A DNA stretch of 64,000 nt, taken from the NCBI GenBank assembly GCA_038501195.1, contig JBBPUQ010000009.1:620001-684000 (forward strand). The letters run 5' to 3'. The notes beneath the pieces were generated by a model. The model was not told the origin of the DNA and made no database searches. It saw only the letters and a list, made by a program, of their open reading frames with translations. The position numbers were made by a program, and so were the translations under genes. This stretch comes from Nemania diffusa (lineage: Eukaryota > Ascomycota > Sordariomycetes > Xylariales > Xylariaceae). Position 1 is the first letter of the stretch. Each line of letters starts with the position of its first letter. Below are positions 47,683-62,571 of the stretch, one piece after another.

Positions 47683-50179
47683 TTTTTTTTTTAAAAAAAA
47701 TAATTTGTTTATAAGTTATAAAAATTAAATATATACATTTTAATTAACTACTTTTTAACAAAAAAAAAATTGCTTTAAATATTTATTATATTATTAATTA
47801 TTAAGTTTTTTTTTTTTTTAAATTATAATATAGCTTTTTTATATATTAATATTATTACTTTTTTTAATATTATATTTTAAATATATTTTTTATATATATA
47901 TATTTTTTTTTTATAAAATTAATAAATTGTTATTTTTATAAAATTTTTTAATAATATTATTTTAAGCTATTTATAATTAATTATTTAATTTTAATAAAAA
48001 TTTAACTATATTTAAATTATTATTATAGAATTTTTTTAATAATATAAAACTATTTAAAAAATTTTTAATATAATATTATTTATTATTAATATTTTAGCTT
48101 TTTTAATTAATTTAATATTATAGTTTTTAATAATATAGTTATATTATATATATTTTTTTTATTTTAAATTTTTTTTGTTTTTAAATTTAAATATTTTATT
48201 TTTAAAATTATTGCTTTTTTAACTTATTAATAAATTATTAAAATATTTTTATAATTAATTAATATAATATTAATTAATTATTTTTTATAAAAAAAAAATT
48301 TATAATATAAATATATTGTTATTTTTTTTTAAAGTTTTATATATTTATTATATTATTAAATAATTAAATTTATTTAAAAATTTATTAATTATTTAAAACT
48401 ATTGTTTTTTTAATATAAATATATAATTATTTATATTAAAATTAAAATTTTAATATTTTTTATTAACTTATATAATTATATAATATTATATATATTTTAG
48501 TTTTTTTTTTGTAAAATTTATAAATTATATAATTTTTTATATTTTATTTTAAATATTAAATTATAATATTTTTTTAATTATTAATAAATTTTTTAGTTTT
48601 TTTTAAACTATATAATTTTTTTAATTAAAATAAAATAATATTAAAAAATTTGTTTTAACTTTATAAAAAAATAGTTTTATAAATTTATAAAGTAATAATA
48701 TTTATATATAATTTATTATAAAAATTTATTTAAATTAATTGTTTTAATAATAATTAATATAAAGTTAAAACTATTAATTTAAATATTTATTTATAATTTT
48801 AGTTTATTTTATAGTTTTATAATAATTTATAAATATTAAAATATATTAAACTTTTATAATTTTATATAATTTATTTATAAAAATAAATATAAATTAAAGT
48901 TTTTTATTAAAAGTTATTATAATTAATATTTTAAAAACTTTAAAAAAATATTTATAATATATTTATATAATATTTTTTATAATTATTTATAAAATATATA
49001 ATATAATTTATATTTTTTTTTTAATTAATTTATTATAACTAATATATTATTATAATTATATTTATTTTTAAATATTTATTTAAAATTTATAACTAAATAT
49101 TTTTAAATATAATTTAAAAAAAAAAAAAAATAAACTTATTAAATATTTTATTATATAAAATTTTTATAAAGTAATATTTTATATAATTAAAAATATATAT
49201 ATTGTAATATTTTTTAAGTTTAAGCTATTAATAATGTTTTATAAAAAGTTTATATATTTTTTTTTTTTTAAATATATAGTAAATATTTTATTATATATTT
49301 TTTAAATAAATTAAATATATAAATATAAAAAGTTAAAAATTATAAATTTTTTATTATAAATAATTAAACTATTAATTAATTGTTATAAGTTATTTTTATT
49401 AATAAAGATTTTTTTATAATAAATTTTTATATTAAAGTTTTTTTTGTTTTTTTTTAAATATTTTTATAATTAATTGAAAATTTAATAAAACTTTTATATT
49501 TTTTTATAACTTTATAACAAATAATTTAACTTAAAACATTATTTATATAAATATATTATAAACTATATTATTTAATAATTAAAAAATTATTAAATATTTT
49601 TGCATTTTTTTTTTTTTTTTTTTTTTTTATATAATAAAATTTTTATATTTTTTTATTAAAATATTAGCTAATATATTTTTTTTTTCGAAATAGTAAATAA
49701 TATAAAAATTATATTTTATAAATAGTTTTATTTATTTTATTTGTTATAAATTTAAATATTATTTTTAACTAAAATATTTTAAAGTTTAATAATTTATTAT
49801 TATTAAAAAAAACTTGATATAATTACTAATTAATTTAAGTCGTTATTTTTTAAAAACTAAAAATATTACAAATATTTTTTTATTAGAAATTTTATAATTT
49901 AATTTAATATTATATAAAGTTTTAAAATAATATATAATAAAATATTAATTATTTTTATATTTTTAAAATAAAATATTTATAACTATATTATTAAAAATAT
50001 TAATTTTAATTTTAATAAATAAATTATATTTATAATATTATAATATTAAATAAAATATAAAAGCTTTTTTTAGCTATAAAAATATTTAGTTATATTTATT
50101 AATTTATAAAAAAACTATTTTTTTTTTTATTAGTTATATTATAAAATCAACGATTTAATTATAATTTTTTATAAATTTT

Positions 50180-50345
50180 TTATAAAAATTGTAAAATTTT
50201 AAAAAAAATTGCATTTTTTTTACAGTTATAAAAACTTTTTAATTTTTTATTACTTTTATTTTAACTGCATTAATTTAAATATTATTTATATTAATAATAT
50301 ATTTTAAAAATTTAATTTTTATAATATAAAATTTAAATTTTTTTA
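50180..50345 (-). pseudogene. Reverse transcriptase/connection remnant of element B
   Basis: Minus-strand frame reading FKFYIIKIKFLKYII, then INAVKIKVIKN and KVFITVKKMQFF. It matches the CxFxxxxVxFLGxII ... DPxKVxAI ... VKxVQSFLG blocks of Ty3/gypsy RT with RIP-type substitutions (Cys, Glu and Gly codons changed toward Phe/Lys/Lys). The region toward higher coordinates, where the catalytic YxDD should lie, was not resolved with confidence. Confidence 0.6.
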
Positions 50346-53300
50346 AATTTATTTAAAATTTTATAGTATATAATTATTACAATATTATTTATATATATTT
50401 TTAATAATTTTTTAAATTAGTTAAATAAATAAATATATTGTTTATATATATATTATAAAAATTATTTAAATAATTAAATAATATATTGTTAATATATTTT
50501 TAAAATATAATAAAGCTATTAATAAAATTAAACAAAAATATTTTATATTTAAAAAATTTATAATAAATATAAAAAATTATTAAGTTTTTTTATTTAAACT
50601 TTATATATATTTAATTAAATATTTGTTTTATATTTAATTTAATAAATATATTAGCTTTAAAAAATTGTAACAATATTTTTTTAATTAAAAATAAAAAATA
50701 TTTATTTTTTTTTATTAATTTATTAAGTTTTTAATAATTTATATAAAATTTAAGCTTTTTTTTTAGTTTTTTTATAAATAATATAAAAAAAACATAAAAT
50801 ATATTGTTAAATTTAATAAATCTTTTATATAAATTATTAATTAAATATTTATAAATAACTTTTAATTTATTTAATAATATTTTATATAAAAAATTATATT
50901 AAAAATTATTAAAAGTTTTATTTTTAATAAATTTTATTTTATAATTTATTTTAAATTAATAAAATAAAAAAATATTAAAGTTTATTTTATTAAATATATA
51001 TAATAAATCGTAATATTTTTTAAAAATTATTTATAAAATTTTTTTATAAAGTTTTTTTTTTTTTTTATTAAAAAAAGCTTTTTTTTTATTATTAATAAAT
51101 TTATTAATTTTATAAATAGTTATAATTTATATTTTTTATATAAAGTTATTATATAAAACTATTATATTAAATATAGCTATAATAATATTAGTTATTTTTA
51201 TTAAAAGTTTAGTTTTATATTATTTTAGTTTATTTTGTTATATTTTATAAAAACTTAAACTATTAGCTTTTTAATATAAAGCAATTTTTTTGTTTTTTTT
51301 TTAAATCTTTTTTTTTTTTTAACTTTATAAAAAAAATTAAATTATTATTTAAATTATATTATATTTTAGCTATATTTTTTTTAATAAAATTAAATTGTTT
51401 AATAATTAAAATTTAAAATATTATTTGATTTTTTTTAATGTTTTTTTATTAATATAATTATTGTTTTTTTTTTTAAAAAAGCTTTATATTTTAATAGTTA
51501 ATATTTATTTAATATTTAAAGCTTATAAACTATATTTTTGCTTAGTTTATACTTAAATTTTAATTAAAATATTAATTAAAAAAATAATTAAATAAAAATA
51601 TTAGTTTATATTTTTAGTAATTAAAAAATATATTATATTTTTAAAATTAAAATTTTTTAATAATTATTTTATATATTTGAAAAAATATTACTGCTAAAAG
51701 TATATTTTTAAACTTTTTTTTTTATATTTATAAAAATATTAATAAAGTAGTTTTAATATTTTATTTTTTTTTATTATTATATTTAAAAATTAATTAAAAG
51801 TAAAATTAAATAATTATAAAAAAATTTAATATTTTTATAATTTTTTTTGCAAATAATATATTTATATTTATATATATATTTGCTTTTATATTTTTAAAAA
51901 AGTTTTTAATAGTTAATAAAAGTTTATTATTATTTATAATATATATATATAATAAAAGTTATTTTTTTAAATATTTATTTATTAAGTTTAATTTATTATT
52001 TATATAATTTTTTTATAATATTTTTTTTAAATAAAAGTTTAATTTATTTAAAGTTATTTTTTTAATATTTTATTTTTTTTTAGTTTTTTTTATAACACTT
52101 TTTAAAGCTTTTGCTTTATTATAAAAACTAATAAATATAGTTATAATATTTTATAAATATGCTTTTTTTTTAATACTATTTAATAAATAGTTTTTTAAAA
52201 TATATTTTTTTTATTAATAGTTAAAACATTTACTTTTTTTTGTTAATTTTAATAATTTAAAATTATTTAAAATATTATAGCTTTAAATTATTCAAGTTTT
52301 AATATTATTATTGCTAGTTTTAATATTATTGTTTTTATTATTAGTAATATTTTTTAAAAAGTTATTAATATTATTTTAAATAATATATTAGTTAAACTTA
52401 TTTATATTATTAAAAAAAATTAATTAATTAATTTTATATTTAATATTATATTTTTTATTATTTATATATATTTAATAAATTAACTAAATATAAAGTTTAA
52501 TATATTAATTAAAAAAAATATTATTATTTAAATAAATAAAAAAAATATTTAGTAGTTTATTAAATAATTTATTTTTAAAATATTTTTTTTATTTTATTTT
52601 TTTTAATTTGGTTTTTTTAACTAATTAAACAAAGTTAGTTTTAAAATTAAAAAAAGTAACTAAAATATAATTATTAAAATTGAAAGATTTTTATTTTAAT
52701 TTGAACTTTTTATTAGTATTTATATTTTTATAGCTTTTTTTTAAATAGTTAAAAAATATTTTAACAATAGTTAATTAATTAAAATAGCTTTTAATTAAAT
52801 ATAAAAATAAATATTTAATAATTTTATTACTAATATAAGCTTTAATATTAGTTATTTTTATAATATTACTAATAAACTAATTTTTATTAACAATTAATCG
52901 ACTTTTTATAACATATAATTATATTTTAAATTTAATATTATTTTTATTTTTATTATTATAAAAAATAAATATAAATATTTTAGCTAATTTATAAAATTTT
53001 TTATTTATTTAAATAAATTTTAAAATATTATTTTTATAAAAAAATAAATTAACAATATATTAATTAGTTTTATTTAATAGTTTTTAAATATAATTATATT
53101 TAATAATAGCTATTTTTAACTTTTAAAATAAATAATTAATAGTTTATTTAAAATAAAAATTAAAAATAAGTTTTTTTTTATTGTTTTTTATTAAATAATT
53201 TAATTGTTTTTTTTTATTAATTGTAATTTTATTAAATTTTTTAGTTTAATTAACAAAAGTTTTTATATATTAAATAAACAATATAATTAAATTATATAAA

Positions 53301-53878
53301 TTTTTAGTTTATTATTAATATATTATTATTATTAAAGATTTAATTTTTATTTTTTAAAACAAAATATTAAAATATTTAATTAAGTTAATAAAAGTATTTT
53401 TGTTAATTAATTTGTTAAATTTAAACCAGGTTTTTTTTTTAATAAAATAATAAAAATAAAAAAAAAGCAATTTTATTAAACTTATATAATTTAATAATAT
53501 ATTCTTTTAATAAATAATTAGTTTTTTAAAAAAAGTTTTATATTTAATTTTAAAAGCTTTTTATTAAAAAAGCTAAAATAACTAATTTATTATTATTTTT
53601 AATTTTTATAATAATTAAAATATTTTAGCTAAATTTTTTAAAATATATTTAAATATTAATTTTTATATAAAGAATTAAAAAAAGCTATTTATTATTTATA
53701 ATTATAAACAGTTATAATTTATTAAAAATTAAATTAATTTATTTTTTAATTTGCTATTTAAAAATAATGCACTTTTTAAATATTGATATTATTATAACAA
53801 TTAATTATAATTCGATTTTTTTGTAGAAAATATTTAAAAGTAGTTTTTATGCTTTATAAATATAAATAATTTATAAAT

Positions 53879-54115
53879 TGTTATATAAAACTTACAAAAA
53901 AAGCAAAACTTTAAATAAATAAAGCTATATTATATAAAAAATCTACAGATAAAAAAAAAAAAAAAAAAATTAATAATTTTTCTGCAAAAGAATTGCTTAT
54001 ATATATATATATAAAGCGGTTTAAAGTAGCAGTAAATAAAATTACTTATTTAGTTAAGCAGTAAAGCCATTTAATCTATTTAAGTAATTAAGCTAGTATT
54101 AACTAATTGTAACTA
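53879..54115 (-). repeat. Right (5') LTR of element B
   Basis: Better-preserved copy of the 237-bp repeat; it begins TGTTATATAAAACTTAC and keeps words such as TCTACAGAT, CTGCAAAAG and GCAGTAAAGCC that are TA-changed in the other copy. Confidence 0.8.
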
Positions 54116-57100
54116 TTTATAAAACAATTAAATTATATATTATATATTAAAAATTTTAAAAAAGTAAACTTAAAAAAAAACACTATTAAAATATATTTAT
54201 AAATTTTTTAATTTTTTAAATTATAAATATTTAAACAATATTTTTATAAAATAAAAAAAAATATATTATTAAAACTTGCTGTAAATTTTTAAAATATATT
54301 AAAACTAAAATTTTAAAAAACTAAACTGCTAAAAATATTTATAAATTTTTAAATTGTAGAATTTTTAAACAGTATAATATTTTAATTAAATTAAAATATA
54401 ACAATAGTTTAAAGTTTAAAAAAAAAAGTTAAAAAAACTGCTGTAAAAATAAAATATAAGTTAATTTTTAGTTTAGTATATTATTTATAATCGTAAAAAC
54501 TTATTGAAAAAAAATATGTTTTTTTAAAAATAAGCTTAATAAAGTTAATATAAAATATTAAAAAAAACTAAATAAACTATTTAAATATAATTATTTAGTT
54601 TAATTATATTTTTATTAAATATTATAAATGTAATATATATAAGCTAATTTATAAAAAACTATTTATTATATTTATTAAAAATATTATTTTTTTATAAAAA
54701 GTTTTAAATTAAAACAAAATTAAAAGTATTAAAAATATAATTATTATATAAATTTATTAATTAAAACATTAATAAAAAAACATTGATAAAGTTTATTAAA
54801 TTATTATTTAAAAAAAGCAAAAGTAAACAAAAGTTAAAAATTAATATAATATTTATAAAATTAAAAACTATTTATAAATAAATATATTAATATTTTTATA
54901 TAATAAAAAGTTTAAAATTAATATAAGTAATAATAAAAAGTTATTTTATAAATAGTATAGCTTTTATTAAATTAAAATTTTTTTTTAAAAAAGTAAATAT
55001 AAGCTTAAAAATATAAATAATATTAAATTTAAAAATATTTTTTATATAAATAAACTTAAAAAGTTTATTAAAAATAACAAAAATTATTAAAAATTTATAA
55101 ATATATATAAAAATATATAAACTATAAAAAAAGTTGCTAATAATTTTAAACTAATAAATAATTTAAATAAAACTTTAAATATAAATAATAAAAAAAAAAA
55201 AAACTAATTGTTAAACAAGTAATAGCTTGATTAAAAGTTAAAAAGCTTAAAGCTATAACTATTAAACTATAAAATAATTAAAAGTTTTTAAATATTTAAA
55301 AAAAAAAAAAAAATTTAAGCAATAAAAATTTTATATAAAATACTATTGTAATAAAATCAATAGATCTTTTAATAGTATATAAAACTAACATTTAGTTATT
55401 TTACAATTTTTCTTTTTATATTTTATATATTAAATTTATTTTTTATTAATTTAACAATTTAGTATTAATAATAAAAAACAAAGTTTTTAATTTAAAAATT
55501 AATATATATTATATTTATAAAAATATTTAAAATATTATAAATATAAAAAGTTAAAAATTTTTAATATATATAAATAAAATAGCTTTTTATTAATTTAACT
55601 ATTTTTTTTTATTAATTAAACTTTTAATTTATATTTAAATTAATTTATAAACTATAAAAAAAAAAATAATAAATTTAATAATATTATTATTAAAATAAAT
55701 ATATAATTTAAACTTAACAATTTATTTATTTATTTTAAGTTAATTAATTATTAAATTGTTATAATATTAAATATAATAAACTTTTTAAATAATAAATTTA
55801 CAATTGTTATAAATATTACTAATAAAGCTAAAAATTAAAATATATTTAAAAAATAGCTAAATATTAGTTTTATTATATATTTTAAAACAAATAAAGCAGT
55901 GTTTATAAAACTCGCAAAATATTATATTAAAAATACTAAATTATTAAATATAAAAACTTTTAGTTTTACAATAGTTATATATAAAGCTAAAAATATATTT
56001 GCTTTAAAAACTAGTTTAATTTATTTCAATATAAAAAATATAAAAAATAACGTTTTAATTAAAAACTTTATTAATAGTTATAAAAATAAACTAATAAATA
56101 TTAAAGTTTTTAAAAATATTAAAATATATTTTTTAATAAATATAGCAATTTTTAATAATACTATATAAAATTTCAAATTAAAAATATATTAAAATTTAAA
56201 ATATAATATAATTAATTAAAAAAATTAAAAATTAATAAGTTTTTTAAATATTTATAATATATTAAATATTAAAAAACTTTATTTTATAAATTTTTTTATT
56301 AATAAATTATATTATATTAATTATATTTAAACTATTAAACTTTTATAGTTTAAATTAATAATTAAAATAATAAAAACTAAAAACTTTTTAATTTAATAAT
56401 AAAATAAAATATTAGTTTTAAATATAAAAGTAATAATTTTTAATAAATATAATAATATTATATATTTTTTAATTTTATAAAAAAAATATAAATAAGTTAT
56501 AAAAATTATTAAAAAAAAATATTAAAAAAAAATTATTAAAAATTTAAAAAATTTATTAATTTAAAAAAAAAATTATATAAATAAAAAAAATATAAACTAA
56601 AAAAGTGTTATATTATAATTAAAATTTATTAAAAGCAGCTAAAATTTTAATAAAAAAAAAAAACAATTAATAAAAATAATAAACTTTATATATTAATAAA
56701 TAAATAAATATAACTATTTTTAAAAGTTTAATTTAATTTAAAAAAGTTAAATTAAATAATTAATTAAACTATTATAAATTATATTTATATTTAAATAAAT
56801 AAATTTTAAAAATAATTAATATATATAATATAGCTAATAAATAATTAAAATAATTAAATAAATTTTATTATTTATTAAAAACAATAAATTTATTAAAAAT
56901 TAAATAAAATAATAAATATAAAAAAATAAAAATAATAAATAAAAAAATATTTATATAAATATATTAACTTAATTAAAAAAGTTAAGTTTATTTTTTAGTT
57001 TTTTTAATTTTAGTTTTTTTTTTAAAATATATAATATTATTTAATTTTTAAATTTATTGTTAATATTATATTTATTATAAAACTAAAGTTTATTTTAACT

Positions 57101-60100
57101 ATTTAAAAAAATAATAAATTTTTAAAAATTTTTAAATAAATTAATTAATTTTAATATATTAAAATAATATAATTAATTTTTAATAATAATATATTTATTA
57201 TTAATTATAAAAAAACTAAATAATAAATATAATTTATTAAAAATAAATTAATAAAACTTATTTTTTAAATATAAATAAATTATAAATAAAATAAATTATA
57301 TTAATAATTTTAAAACTTTTAAAATTTATTAAAAAATTATATAAAATATATTTATATTATAAAATATATTATAAATAATAATAATAAGTTTTATTATAAT
57401 ATTTTTAACAATAAAAAACTTTTTATTTTTAATATTTATAAAAAGTTCAAATTTATTTATAAAAATTTTAAAAAATATAATAAATAATAGCAATATATAA
57501 TTATTAATAAAACTATATATAACAATATAATTAAAAAAATAATAATTAATATTAAATATTTTATTATTTAAAATAAAATTTTTTAAATAGTTTTTGTTTT
57601 TTTTATTAAAAAAAAAAAGAAAATATAGCTTAAATATAATAAATTAATAACTTTTAAACAATTTTAAATAATAATAAATATTTATAATAAAATAATATAT
57701 TAAAAATTTAAATATTAAATTTTATAATTAAATATTATTTAAAAAACTATAAAAAAATTTAAAAATATAATAAACTTTTTTAAATAAAATATTTATTTTT
57801 TATATATTTAAATAATTAAATTAAAAAAAAAAACTAAATAATAAAAAATAAATATAATTTAATAAAAAGTTAATTTTTAAAATATTATATTTTATAAAAT
57901 TATAAATATTTATAAAAAAAAAATTATAAATTTAAAAAATTAAATTAAAATTTTTTAAAATTAAATTATAATTATAATAGTTATAGTTTTAAAGTTTATA
58001 ATTTTTATTAATAATTTAGTTTTTATTAAAATAATTTAATAATAAAAATAAAAATAAAAAAATATTTTAAAATTTAAAACTATTAATAAAACTTTTATAA
58101 TTATTAAAAAAAAAACTAAACTATTAATTAAAATAATTAATTTATTTATATTTATTAATAATAAATTAATAAAAAATAAAACTAAAATTTAATTTAAATA
58201 TTAGTTTATATTATTAAAAAATAAATTAATTAAAAATATTAACTATTATAATTAAAATTTAAAAAAAATCGATTATATTATTAATTAAATAAAAAGTTTT
58301 ATTTTTAAAAATATTATAATATTTATTATAAATAATAATAAAAAAAAACTTATTTTAAAAATAAATATAAAAATTTTAAACTATTTATTTATTTATTATT
58401 ATAATTTTAATAAATATAAAAAAATATAAATTAAATATTAAAACTTTAAAATATAAAATTTTAATAAATTTATATAATTTAATATAAAATTTATTAAATA
58501 AATTAAAATAATTTAAATTAATTTTATAAATTTTAAAAAAAATTTATATAATAAATTATTTAAATAAATTAATAAATTATATATTAAAAAACTATATAAT
58601 AATTAAATAATATTTATTAATTTTTATAACTATATTTAAATATATAATTATTAATAATATAAAAACTTTATTATTTAAAAAATATAACAAAAAAAAAACT
58701 TTTTAAAAATAACTAAATAAAAAAAAAACTTAAAGTTTAAAAAAAAAAAAACTTATAAAATTAAATTTTTATTAAAAAAATAATATTAAATATTTAAATA
58801 TTTTAATTTTAAATATAGTTTTAAATAATTATTATATTTATATTAAAGCTTTATTTAATTAAATAAAAGTTTTAATTTTATAAAAATAATATTTTATATA
58901 TTATAATTAAAAATATAAAAATAATAAATATTTATATAAATTTAATTTTAAATAGTTTAATATAATTTATATTAATATTATTTTTGTTTAAAATATAAAG
59001 TTTAAATAAATAAAAGCTATATTAAAAAAAAAACTAAAAAATATTATTTAAAACAATTAAACTTTTATTTTAAATAAATTTATATATTAATATTAAATAT
59101 AAATAAATATAAAAAAATATTATTTAATTTTTTATAAAAACTATTAAAAAAAAACTTTGTTTTTATAAATTATATAATAATAAATAATAAATTTATTTTA
59201 TTAATAAAAATATTAATTAATATAAAAGCTAATATATATTTATTAATTAAATTAAATTTTATTATAAAAATTTTAAAATAATTATAAAATTTATATTATT
59301 TTAAATAATAAATTATAATAAAAAAACTATATAAACTATTAATATTATTTTAAAAATATATTTTTATATTTAAAATAAAATAATTTTAAATATATTTTTA
59401 TTAATAATAAATATAAAATATAATATTATTAAAAAAAAAAAATATTTAAATTATTATAATATATTAATAAATAATAAAAAAAAAAAACTACTATTTTTTA
59501 ATAATTAAAAATTAAAATATTAAACTTTTAAAATTTTAATAAATAATATAAAAGATTTAATTATTAATTTTAATTATTAATAAAATATAAATTATTAATA
59601 AAAATTAATAAATATAAAAAAAAAAAAAAAAAAAAAAAACAAATAAATAAATTAAATTTATTAAAAAAAAAAAAAAAATAAAAAAAATATAAAAATTAAA
59701 TTTAAAAAAGTTTATTTTTATATTAATAAATTTAAATATTAAAAAAAATAAATAAAATTTATATAAAAAAAAATTTTAATTATTTTTTAATTGTTTATTT
59801 TAATTTTATAGTTTTTATAAATTAATTTTAATATAAATAAAAACTATTTATAATAAAAAATATAATATATAAAATATATATTATAAAAAAAAATTTATAA
59901 AAATAATTTAAATTTATATATTTTATTTATAAAAAAAAATAAAAAAAATTATAAATTAAAAATAAAATATAATAATTATAATTTATATTAATTATAAAAA
60001 AATATAATTAAATAATATAAATATTAATTAATTTAAATTAATATTATTAATATAATAAAGTTTAATATAATAATAAAATAAAAAAATATTATATTATATA

Positions 60101-62571
60101 ATTTAAATTAAATAATTTTTTAAAAAAAATATAAAAAGTTAATAAAAAACAAAAAAAAATTAATAAAAGCAATATTATATATAATATTTAAAAAACATTA
60201 TAAATATTTTAATATATTTAATAAAACAGTTTTAAATAATTTATTTTTATATTATTTAAATATTAATTATTAAATTATTATTAATAAATTTTTTAAAATT
60301 TTTTAAAATATAATATATTATATAAAATATTATTAAAAAAAATAAAAATATATTAAAAATATATTAATAATAATTTAATAAAAAATTTTATTAAATTAAT
60401 AATAATATTATAAATAGTATTAATTTTATTTATTAAAAAAAAAACAATTTTTTATAATTATATATAAATTATAAAAAATTAAATTTAATTATTTAAAAAA
60501 ATAAATATTTATTATTTTTAATTAATAAAATTTTAATTAAAATATTTTAAATTAAAATTTATATAAAAATAAATATTTAATAAATTTTTTATTATATTTA
60601 AATATTTAAAAAAAATAAATTATTAATAGCTTTTTAAATAAAATATAAAATTTATTAATTTAAAATATTTTTATTTAAATTAATAAATAATATATTAAAA
60701 AATTATTTAAATATTTTTTATATAATATATATTAATAATATATTAATTTATTTTAATAATAAATTAAAATATAAATATTATATTAATAAAATATTAATTT
60801 ATTTAAAAAAAACTAAATTATAAACTAATTTTAAAAAATATAAATTTTATATAATAAAAACTAAGTTTTTAAAATTTATTATAAAAATATATAAAATAAA
60901 AATTAATTTAAATAAAATAAAAATTATATATTATTAAAATTTATTTTATAATAAAAAAAAAATATATATATTTTAAAAAAATATAATTATTTTTAAATTT
61001 TTATAATTTTTATAAAAGATTTATAAAAAAATATAAATAAATTATAAAACTATTTATTAATTTTATATATATTAATATAATATTTTATTAAATTAAAAAA
61101 TATTAAAAAATATTTAAAGTTTTATAAATAATTTTAATAAATATATTTATTTTAAAATATTTTTTTTATAATATTAAAACTATAATAAAAATTAATTTTT
61201 TTAATAATATAATATTAAATATATTATTTTAAAAAAATAGTTTAAAAAATTTATAAAAATTAATAGTTTTTTTTTTTAAAAATATTTTATAATATAAAAT
61301 TTAATTATAAAATATATTATAAAAAAATATTAATAATTATAAAAAAGCTTTTATATTAAAAAACAAACTTTATTAATATATAATATTTTTTTATAATTTT
61401 AATAAATTATATAGTTTTAAAATATTTTAATATAAAAAAAATATTAAACTTTTAATAAATAAAATAAATAAAATTTATAAATTATTATTATTTTATAATT
61501 ATATATTATTTAAGTTTAAAAAATATTATTATTAATATTTTTTTAAAACTTTTAAAAAATATAAAAATATAAAAAAAAAAAAAAAACAAATAAAAAATAA
61601 TAGTTTTATTTAAATTAATAATTTTTTTTAATAAAACTTTATAAAAATTTATAATAATATATATATTAAAAAATAATATTATATTTTTATTAATTTTTAA
61701 AATATTATTAATTAATTTAATTTTAAAAATTAATAAAATTAATAAAAGTTTAATTAAATAAAAAAAAAAAACTTATATTAATTAAAATTTAAATTAATTA
61801 ATATTAAATAATTTAATATTATATAAAAAATATTTAATAATATTAAATATTAATTATTTATATATTAAAATAATTAAAAAAATATATATTTAATTAGTTA
61901 TAATATATTTAAAAAAAAATAAAACAAATATTTTAATAATTTAAAAATATTAATAGTTTAAAATTTATAAAAAAATAAATTAATATATAATAAATTGTTT
62001 ATATAAAATAATTAAAATTTTAAAAAATAAAATATTAAAAAAACTAAAACTTTTAAATATATTAAAATATATATAATAATATATAATAATAAAAATAATA
62101 TAATTTTTTATATAATTAATAAATTATTTAAATTTATATAAATTATAATTTATAAAAATATAATAATTATAAAATAAATTATAAAAATATATTATAATAA
62201 ATTATATTAAATATATAATTAATTAAAAAGTTTTATTAATAATTATAGTTTTTAATTTATAATTAAATTTATAAATAAATTATTTTAAATTTATAAAATA
62301 AAATTAAATTTTTTTTTTATTAATTATTTTTAAAAAAATTAATTTAAAATATTATTAATATTAAATATAATATAAATATTATTATTATATAAATTATTAA
62401 AAAATTTATTTTTATATAAAATATTAATTAATTAAATTATAAAAATAATATTTAATTAAAAAACTAAAATAAAAAAATTAATATTTAAATTAAAAAAAAA
62501 AAAATTAAACTATAAAAAAATATAAAATTTTATAACTAAAATATATAAATATATAATAATAATAAAACAAT

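Larger units (their letters stand above)
47446..54115 (-). mobile_element. Element B: RIP-degraded Ty3/gypsy retrotransposon, 6.7 kb, reverse orientation
   Basis: Delimited by 237-bp direct repeats at 47446-47682 and 53879-54115 with no net length difference between them. The interior is T-rich on the + strand. The minus strand carries a gypsy RT remnant (FKFYIIKIKFLKYII, complement of 50,293-50,337). This is followed by the connection block (KVFITVKKMQFF, about 50,200-50,250), in the order expected for VxFLGxII ... TVKxVxSFLG. The 5' LTR is therefore the right-hand copy. A T run immediately right of the left LTR (47,683 on) would be the polypurine tract on the coding strand. The LTR sequence differs from that of element A, so it is a separate family. 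Confidence 0.7.

Noticed and set aside
50384..50395. YINN on the minus strand as the mutated YxDD of element B
   Set aside because: It lies only about 14 codons before, and out of frame with, the KCxF-type block, while about 40 codons are expected; likely chance in A/T-rich DNA.
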